Shown here: positions 14,177 through 17,970 of the stretch, one piece after another | Numbering within the stretch: position 1 is the first letter of the stretch | Layout: the number at the start of each line of letters is the position of its first letter | Source of the DNA: an uncultured Christensenella sp. | GTDB lineage: Bacteria; Bacillota; Clostridia; Christensenellales; Borkfalkiaceae | DNA length: 17,970 nt | Assembly: GCA_910579585.1 (NCBI GenBank) | Contig: CAJTVA010000028.1 | Span: 1 to 17,970 of the forward strand | Direction of reading: 5' to 3' | The notes under the pieces: generated by a model | What the model saw: the letters and a program-made list of their open reading frames with translations, nothing else | What the model was told of the DNA's origin: nothing | Database searches by the model: none | Translations under genes and position numbers: made by a program

Positions 14177-14695
14177 TTAGTTGAGGTCCTCGTCCGAGAC
14201 GTCGTCGTAGAAACCGTCCTCGTCGGAAGAAACGACCGTAGTCTTTCTCTTGTTTGCAACTATAAGCGCACAGATAGCAACCACGACCGAAATAACCGTT
14301 ATGACGATAAGAAGTATCCACCACCAGCTGAACCCGCTTTCATTACCCGTAGGGTTGTCGATTACGGGTCCGCCGATAGAGAACGAGAAGCTGCTTGCCG
14401 TAACGTTCACGTTGCCGTCGTTGCCGAGGGCAAGTACGACTTCCGCCGTGTAGTCGCCCGCTTCGGTAGGCGCGGAGTTAAGAACTACGCCGTCCTTTTT
14501 GTATACGACCTTGTATGCCGTTCCGCTCTTTTCAAAGAAGCTTCCGCCCGTGCCTAAGCTGTACGAGGTGCCGGTAGCGGTTGCGTTCGCAGTATCGGTA
14601 CTATTGCCGAAAAACGCACCGAAAACGGCACATATCGCTAGGGCAAACATAAGTATTGCCGCGACGATTTTCGTCTTTACCTTTTTTAATATCAT
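14177..14695 (-). CDS. Small secreted or cell-surface protein with C-terminal anchor
   Basis: 172 residues. The N-terminus (KKVKTKIVAAILMFALAICAVFGAFFG) is a signal peptide or anchor with a likely cleavage region near residues 36-41 (TANATA). Residues about 45-108 look like a small beta-sandwich of the bacterial Ig-like/MBG type: YKVVYKKDGVVLNSAPTEAG, then DYTAEVVL. After a linker, residues about 124-148 form a membrane helix, followed by a basic stop-transfer (NKRK) and an acidic cytoplasmic tail (SSDEDGFYDDVSDEDLN). It is thus probably a type I membrane protein with an outward Ig-like domain. The SD is strong (AAAGGAGA, 5 nt from the ATG). Alone in its unit. Binding partner unknown. Confidence 0.8.
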   Translation of the reverse strand: MILKKVKTKIVAAILMFALAICAVFGAFFGNSTDTANATATGTSYSLGTGGSFFEKSGTAYKVVYKKDGVVLNSAPTEAGDYTAEVVLALGNDGNVNVTASSFSFSIGGPVIDNPTGNESGFSWWWILLIVITVISVVVAICALIVANKRKTTVVSSDEDGFYDDVSDEDLN

Positions 14696-14993
14696 AAATA
14701 TCTCCTTTCCCCTCTCGGGGGGATTTTATTGACTGTGTTGGGTATTTTTTGCGGTAAAACTTTCCCGAAAAAGGAAGTCAAAAATAAGGCAAATTTTTGT
14801 CGATTTTCAGCCGTTCAAAATAAAATTGTTTCACGGTTTTTGTTTTTAACGGTTTTTACGGGGTTTTTCAGGCTTTGAATTTTTCGCAAAAACGCGTTAT
14901 TTATGGCATATTTCGGGGGGAATTCAGCTATTCCCCCCTCGGTTCGGGGCGGAAATTCCTGCCAAAAATTGGCAAAAATTTTTGCAAAAACGA

Positions 14994-15018
14994 TACACCT
15001 AATATAATATTTGGTGTA
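14994..15018. repeat. 25-bp near-perfect palindrome over a TATAAT
   Basis: The outer arms are TACACC and GGTGTA, the inner arms AATAT and ATATT; in the 12-bp half-sites only one position mismatches. A TATAAT lies in the centre (15003-15008). It resembles an operator or a recombinase/excisionase site. No matching -35 is clear. Confidence 0.55.
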
Positions 15019-15043
15019 CTTTTTTCATTTTGTTTCACGGGCG

Positions 15044-15083
15044 AAAAACACACAAAAAACACACCTAAAAACACACAAAAAAC
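15044..15083. repeat. 17-bp exact direct repeat
   Basis: AAAAACACACAAAAAAC occurs at 15044-15060 and again at 15067-15083, a period of 23 bp, which is about two helical turns. A possible arm-type binding site for the neighbouring recombinase, or low-complexity drift. Confidence 0.5.
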
Positions 15084-15104
15084 GGGCGCAAATGCGCCCG
15101 TTTT
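15079..15104. terminator. Distal terminator of the integrase gene
   Basis: AAAACGGGCGCA (15079-15090) pairs perfectly with TGCGCCCGTTTT (15093-15104). On the minus strand it is followed by a T-rich tract. It can also work on the plus strand. Confidence 0.75.
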
Positions 15105-15120
15105 GCGGTCAAACGGATTC

Positions 15121-15149
15121 AGCCGCCCGCGGGGTTACCGCGGGCGGCT
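15121..15149 (-). terminator. Hairpin directly after the integrase gene
   Basis: AGCCGCCCGCGG (15121-15132) with CCGCGGGCGGCT (15138-15149), 5-nt loop. The minus-strand T-tract is poor. Its outer arms are the same as those of the hairpin at 14008-14039, on the other side of the secreted-protein gene. Confidence 0.55.
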
Positions 15150-15167
15150 TTGCTTGTGGCTTTGGGC

Positions 15168-16097
15168 TTAGAAAATCTTGCCCAGGTTGTTCATCATTTC
15201 GCGCTTGTGGCTTAACATCGAATGTACGTATCTGCTAAGCGTTACGCTTGCGTTTTTGTGTCCCAAAATTTCAGCAAGCGTTTTAATATCCATTCCGCAC
15301 TCTAAGGCGCGTGTTGCAAACGTATGCCTTAACGCGTGGAAGCCCCTATGCGGGATATTCAGTTTGTTCAGACAGCGCTCAAAACTGCGCTGGTAGGCGC
15401 GGACGTAGACCGGCTCGCCCATAGAAGATTCTATAACGTACTTGGACGTTGACTGCCTGTACATTGTTTTAAGCCAAGGCTTTAATTGTTTGGGTAAGGG
15501 TATAAGCCTTATCGACTGTGCGGTTTTGGGGCTGTCGGACATTCTAAGCATTTTGCCCTCGTCAAATTTATCGCGTACGCATTTATCTACGCAGATTGTG
15601 CCGCGCTCGAAATCGACGTCCGTCCATTCAAGCGCGAGAAGTTCGCCTACCCTTATACCCGTATACAGGCATATAACTATGCCGAAAAGTCGGGGCTTGC
15701 CGCTGTTAAGGACGAAGTCTTCGATTTTTTTCTGTTCGACGTCGGTAAAGCAAACGACCTTTTTTTCAACGTTTTTAGGTCGTTTGATTTTGTCGGCGCA
15801 GTATTCGTCCAACTGCCCTGCGGCGTAAGCCGTCCTCAAAGAATTCTGTATCACCGTGACGATTGTGTTTACGTAGCTGGTTGAAAGACCTTTACCCGTA
15901 ATCAGGTTGCCGCTTTTTAAAAGCCGCATAGTGAAATGCTGTAACACCAAAGGCGTTAACATATTCATTTCATAGTCCCCCAACTCGCCGATGATATGCT
16001 GATTTATTATATCAGTATACCTCTCGTAAGTTCTTTGCTTCGCCGTAGGCTTCACAAAATTTTCAAGCCATTCCGTTAACCACTGATTGTACTTCAT
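15168..16097 (-). CDS. Tyrosine recombinase / integrase
   Basis: 309 residues, phage/ICE-integrase type. The N-terminal part (1-110) is the SAM-like DNA-binding region; the catalytic domain carries all expected residues: Arg149 (TGIRVGE), Lys191 (DSPKTAQS), His254 and Arg257 (HALRHTFATR), His280 (LGHKNASV), and the nucleophile Tyr290 (SRYVH). It therefore looks active. It lacks an AP2-like arm-binding N-terminus, so it is shorter than many Tn916-type integrases (about 380-400). The SD is AAGGAGGG (16107-16114), 9 nt from the ATG. No excisionase, relaxase, phage or cargo gene is next to it; it sits between housekeeping-type genes. Confidence 0.93.
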   Translation of the reverse strand: MKYNQWLTEWLENFVKPTAKQRTYERYTDIINQHIIGELGDYEMNMLTPLVLQHFTMRLLKSGNLITGKGLSTSYVNTIVTVIQNSLRTAYAAGQLDEYCADKIKRPKNVEKKVVCFTDVEQKKIEDFVLNSGKPRLFGIVICLYTGIRVGELLALEWTDVDFERGTICVDKCVRDKFDEGKMLRMSDSPKTAQSIRLIPLPKQLKPWLKTMYRQSTSKYVIESSMGEPVYVRAYQRSFERCLNKLNIPHRGFHALRHTFATRALECGMDIKTLAEILGHKNASVTLSRYVHSMLSHKREMMNNLGKIF

Positions 16098-16142
16098 AAT
16101 GTAGTGCCCTCCTTATAAGTATTGAAATAATGTGGCTTAAAA

Positions 16143-16172
16143 ACCGCAAAAATCAAAAAATTTTTTTGCGGT
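16143..16172. other. Candidate recombination core site upstream of the integrase
   Basis: ACCGCAAAAA (16143-16152) and TTTTTGCGGT (16163-16172) are exact inverted arms of 10 bp around a 10-bp AT-rich centre, like a tyrosine-recombinase core site. The right arm is part of TTTTTTGCGGTAAAA (16162-16176), which recurs in the same orientation at 14745-14759. The two copies bracket the integrase and the repeat region, about 1.4 kb apart. Confidence 0.4.
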
Positions 16173-16223
16173 AAAATTTCATTTATCTATAGCGTTACAA
16201 AAAACGGGTCAGGTTAGTAAAAA

Positions 16224-16250
16224 AACCGACGCCTTGAAACGGCGTCGGTT
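16224..16250 (-). terminator. Terminator of the cytidylate-kinase-like gene
   Basis: AACCGACGCC (16224-16233) with GGCGTCGGTT (16241-16250), 7-nt loop; on the minus strand followed by TTTTTTACTAA. It begins 5 nt after the stop codon. Confidence 0.88.
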
Positions 16251-16254
16251 CCCT

Positions 16255-16842
16255 TTATCTACTGAAAATCTTCTCAAGCAAATCTACGCAGTTTTCTACC
16301 CCGAGCTTGCCGCTGTCAAGCGAGATGTGGTAATTCGACGCAACGCCCCACTCGGTTTCAGTATAATCTTTATAATAAGCCGCACGCCTTTTATCCTTAT
16401 CTTTAAGGCGCTTTTCGGGTTTATCGGCTTTTTCCCCGTAAAGTTTGACTATTCTTTCCGCTCGGAACTTCGTATCCGCGTGTATGAACACGTTAAGCAC
16501 GTCGTCCCTTTCCTTTAATATATAATCTGCACACCGCCCGACTATCACGCACGGGCTTTTAGCTATTTCTAAAATCAGCTTGCGCTGTTCTATCCAGATT
16601 TTGTCCTGATTGGTCATTCCGCCGAATCGGTTAGCGCTTTTTATCGCGCTGCCCAGCCAAGTGCGGTGGTCGGCGTATTCGCCGTGGGCTTCGACGTATT
16701 CTTTCGCAAAGCCCGAACTTTTTGCTACTTCTTCTATAATTTCTCTATCGTAGCAGGGTATACCTAAGCGCTCAGCCGTCAGCTTGCCTATCGTTCTTCC
16801 GCCGCTGCCGAACTGTCGGGATATAGTTATAATTTTATTCAT
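16255..16842 (-). CDS. Cytidylate kinase-like family protein
   Basis: 195 residues resembling the Cytidylate_kin2-type group of small P-loop kinases common in Clostridia. The N-terminus IITISRQFGSGGRTIGKLTAERLGIPCYDREII is characteristic, with the phosphate loop at about 9-20 (GSGGRTIGK). Later, CVIVGRCADYIL and VFIHADTKFRAERI match the core, and the lid region is rich in K and R (about 140-160). It may phosphorylate a nucleotide, but the group is not proven to be a true CMP kinase. TAAAAT (16849-16854), with TTGACA 17 bp upstream, ends 6 nt before the ATG, and no SD is present: a probable leaderless mRNA. Single-gene unit. Confidence 0.88.
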   Translation of the reverse strand: MNKIITISRQFGSGGRTIGKLTAERLGIPCYDREIIEEVAKSSGFAKEYVEAHGEYADHRTWLGSAIKSANRFGGMTNQDKIWIEQRKLILEIAKSPCVIVGRCADYILKERDDVLNVFIHADTKFRAERIVKLYGEKADKPEKRLKDKDKRRAAYYKDYTETEWGVASNYHISLDSGKLGVENCVDLLEKIFSR

Positions 16843-16848
16843 ATTTAT

Positions 16849-16877
16849 ATTTTACACCCGAAAAACTTTTGTGTCAA
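16849..16877 (-). promoter_or_regulatory. Promoter of the kinase-like gene, leaderless type
   Basis: TTGACA (16872-16877), 17-bp spacer, TAAAAT (16849-16854), then 6 nt and the ATG at 16842. Confidence 0.8.
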
Positions 16878-16929
16878 TAATGAAAATTACAAAAAATGGC
16901 ATATCGGCGCGTGAATATTTGCGCAAACC

Positions 16930-16950
16930 GTGCACAACTTAATTGTACAC
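16930..16950. promoter_or_regulatory. 21-bp inverted repeat upstream of rubrerythrin
   Basis: GTGCACAA (16930-16937), 5-bp spacer, TTGTACAC (16943-16950), one mismatch between arms. It ends immediately before the GGAGGAAAG SD. It could be an operator for a redox or peroxide regulator, or a leader hairpin; it does not match the PerR box and is only loosely like a Rex site. Confidence 0.45.
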
Positions 16951-16961
16951 GGAGGAAAGTT

Positions 16962-17558
16962 ATGCAATTTGATAAAACCAAGACTTATTCCAATCTTGCA
17001 AGAAGTTTTGCAGGCGAATCGCAGGCGGGTATGAGGTATCAGCTTATTGCCCAAGCCGCGACGGCGCAGGGGTATCAGACCCTTGCCGACACGATAAAAG
17101 TTCTTGCAAAAAACGAAACGGAGCACGCAAGAAGATTCTTCGAAGAACTCAATAAGCGCGGCGAATACCTTGACAATATCGAGCTGGACGCGGGGTATCC
17201 CTTTCACAGCGGAGATATTGCAGAGAGTTTAGCGCTTGCCGCTGAGGACGAAAGAAAGGAGCACGAGGTTATTTACCCCGCCTTTCAGAAAGACGCAGAA
17301 GAAGAGGGTTTTAAGGATATTGCTAACCTTTTTAAGCTTGTTGCGCAAGTCGAAGTTCGGCACGAAATGATTTTCAATTACCTGCACGAAGCCTTTAAAA
17401 AAGGCGTTCTGTACAGCAACGAAACGCCGATACTTTATATTTGCAGCGAGTGCGGTTATATGCATACCTCTACAAAAGCCTGGGACGTGTGCCCGCTTTG
17501 CAGAAAAGGTCAGGGGTATATCGAGTTGCATATTCCGTTTAAAAAGGAGAAAATATGA
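16962..17558 (+). CDS. Rubrerythrin
   Basis: A peroxide-reducing di-iron protein of anaerobes. 198 residues from the ATG at 16962, which has a strong SD (GGAGGAAAG); the frame is open 22 codons upstream without support. Residues 1-145 are the ferritin-like domain: SFAGESQAGMRYQLIAQ with Glu19, NETEHARRFFEEL with Glu52 and His55, and EVRHEMIFNYL with Glu131 and His134. The C-terminus is the rubredoxin-like domain with Cys161, Cys164, Cys177 and Cys180 (YICSECGY, CPLCRKG). This is the classical domain order. It is followed by a 40-residue gene overlapping its stop codon, so a small operon is likely. Confidence 0.95.
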   Translation: MQFDKTKTYSNLARSFAGESQAGMRYQLIAQAATAQGYQTLADTIKVLAKNETEHARRFFEELNKRGEYLDNIELDAGYPFHSGDIAESLALAAEDERKEHEVIYPAFQKDAEEEGFKDIANLFKLVAQVEVRHEMIFNYLHEAFKKGVLYSNETPILYICSECGYMHTSTKAWDVCPLCRKGQGYIELHIPFKKEKI

Positions 17559-17677
17559 GAAAGACCAACGAAAACAAGCAAACCAATTCTACGAAGAATG
17601 CGAAGAGCGAAACTAAGAGCGTAAAGAACTGCGGCGGTAAGTCCTGTGGCAAAAACAGCAACAAAAACTGCAAATAA
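17555..17677 (+). CDS. 40-residue lysine/asparagine/cysteine-rich protein
   Basis: The ATG overlaps the rubrerythrin TGA (ATGA), with AAGGAG upstream, so translation is probably coupled. The peptide is basic and low in complexity: an N-terminal part rich in K, N, T and S, then a C-terminal cysteine cluster CGGKSCGKNSNKNCK with three cysteines. It might bind a metal or form disulfides; placement behind rubrerythrin suggests an iron or oxidative-stress link. That role is inferred. Not recognised as a named family. Confidence 0.65.
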   Translation: MRKTNENKQTNSTKNAKSETKSVKNCGGKSCGKNSNKNCK

Positions 17678-17765
17678 GCGTAAGGACTATTTCGACCCCA
17701 ACGGCAGCTACACGGGCACGCCCGACGACGGCGAAAAACCCGTTCAGGACGCTGACGACCTGTAA
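17646..17765 (+). CDS. 39-residue acidic-tail peptide
   Basis: A GTG-started frame (MAKTATKTANKRKDYFDPNG, then SYTGTPDDGEKPVQDADDL) overlaps the end of the preceding small gene by 32 nt. It is basic at the N-terminus and acidic at the C-terminus. The pattern FDPxGSYTG, then PVQDADDL, resembles short unnamed clostridial proteins I have seen, which favours it being real. The SD is weak (GGTAAG). An alternative is that it is the end of a longer protein whose frame was broken relative to the 40-residue gene. Confidence 0.5.
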   Translation: MAKTATKTANKRKDYFDPNGSYTGTPDDGEKPVQDADDL

Positions 17766-17811
17766 AAACCGCGGTATTTGCGGCATATGCGGGGGGCAAA
17801 CCTTGATTTTT

Positions 17812-17970
17812 AAAACAGCCCGGTAGCGCTGTTTTGAAAGTTTGAGATGAGCAAACGCATAAGTAGCGTTTGCAGTGACCTCGACGGCAGCAAAATTATT
17901 ACTGCCGTCGACAGTAGCCCTTATTTTAAAAGTTCTTTATGAAAAGGCGGGGCGGCGATTTTTAATCGCC
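17812..17970. other. Run of stem-loops at the window end
   Basis: Four consecutive inverted repeats: AAAACAGC/GCTGTTTT (17812-17819, 17828-17835); GCAAACGC/GCGTTTGC (17851-17858, 17866-17873); TCGACGGCAG/CTGCCGTCGA (17881-17890, 17902-17911); GGCGAT/ATCGCC (17954-17959, 17965-17970). The first may be the terminator of the rubrerythrin operon. The rest suggest a structured RNA or the 3' UTR of a gene beyond the window. Confidence 0.45.

Larger units (their letters stand above)
14696..15167. other. Repeat-rich 470-bp non-coding region
   Basis: No convincing gene. In order it holds: the 15-base repeat TTTTTTGCGGTAAAA (14745-14759), repeated near the integrase start; three ACGG-plus-T-run units (14833-14868); a hairpin GGGGGGAAT/ATTCCCCCC (14915-14923 with 14930-14938) with no T-tract; the palindrome GCAAAAATTTTTGC (14972-14985); a 25-bp near-palindrome (14994-15018); a 17-bp direct repeat (15044-15060, 15067-15083); and two hairpins that end the integrase transcript. 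It is very rich in A and T runs. Confidence 0.6.

Noticed and set aside
15040..15090. CRISPR-like array
   Set aside because: Only two A/C-rich copies separated by 6 bp; no spacers and no cas genes.
14875..15171. Plus-strand 98-codon open frame in the repeat-rich region
   Set aside because: It runs through the 25-bp palindrome, the direct repeats and two terminator hairpins, has no SD and shows a low-complexity protein.

Overview
The window looks like a chromosomal segment of an anaerobic, gut-type Clostridia (Firmicutes), perhaps near the Christensenellales. This is inferred from gene content only: formate-THF ligase, rubrerythrin, a PflX-like radical SAM protein, a SAM-clan riboswitch ahead of metK, a single-chain GlyRS and a eukaryote-like ProRS. 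Most of it is moderate-GC housekeeping DNA. Two AT-rich patches (about 3.54-4.15 kb and 11.6-12.4 kb) differ in composition from their neighbours.

Layout. 0.1-3.5 kb, minus strand: glnS and fhs. 3.5-4.1 kb: a divergent pair, an XRE-type repressor and a 72-residue unknown protein, sharing a promoter region that holds a 19-bp inverted repeat. 4.2-5.6 kb, plus strand: glyS, closed by a perfect 20-bp terminator shared with the convergent operon. 5.6-9.75 kb, minus strand: a tight operon of PflX-like radical SAM protein, ABC-F ATPase, four-helix membrane protein, and a small membrane protein whose reading frame is broken. 9.79-11.58 kb, plus strand: strong promoter, SAM-clan riboswitch, terminator, GNAT acetyltransferase, metK. 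11.69-12.34 kb: an AT-rich gene with a RelB/DinJ-like N-terminus fused to an unknown C-terminal region. 12.46-13.89 kb: proS. 14.0-16.2 kb: a small secreted or membrane-anchored protein, a repeat-rich spacer, and a lone tyrosine recombinase with att-like repeats. 16.25-16.84 kb: a cytidylate-kinase-like protein. 16.96-17.77 kb: rubrerythrin followed by two tiny overlapping genes. A run of stem-loops ends the window.

The clearest regulatory pattern is a set of genes with a good sigma-70 promoter whose -10 hexamer ends exactly 6 nt before the ATG and which lack a Shine-Dalgarno sequence: the 72-residue gene, the radical SAM gene and the kinase-like gene. The XRE gene may be similar (7 nt). These look like leaderless mRNAs, in contrast to most other genes here, which have SD sequences. 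The SAM-made and SAM-used branches are arranged back to back: the radical SAM operon and the riboswitch-metK operon diverge from promoters only a few bases apart.

The best candidates for something undescribed are the RelB-like fusion protein, the XRE/72-residue divergent module, the lone integrase with its repeat-rich surroundings, and the radical SAM/ABC-F/membrane protein operon. No complete defence or mobile system of known type is visible.
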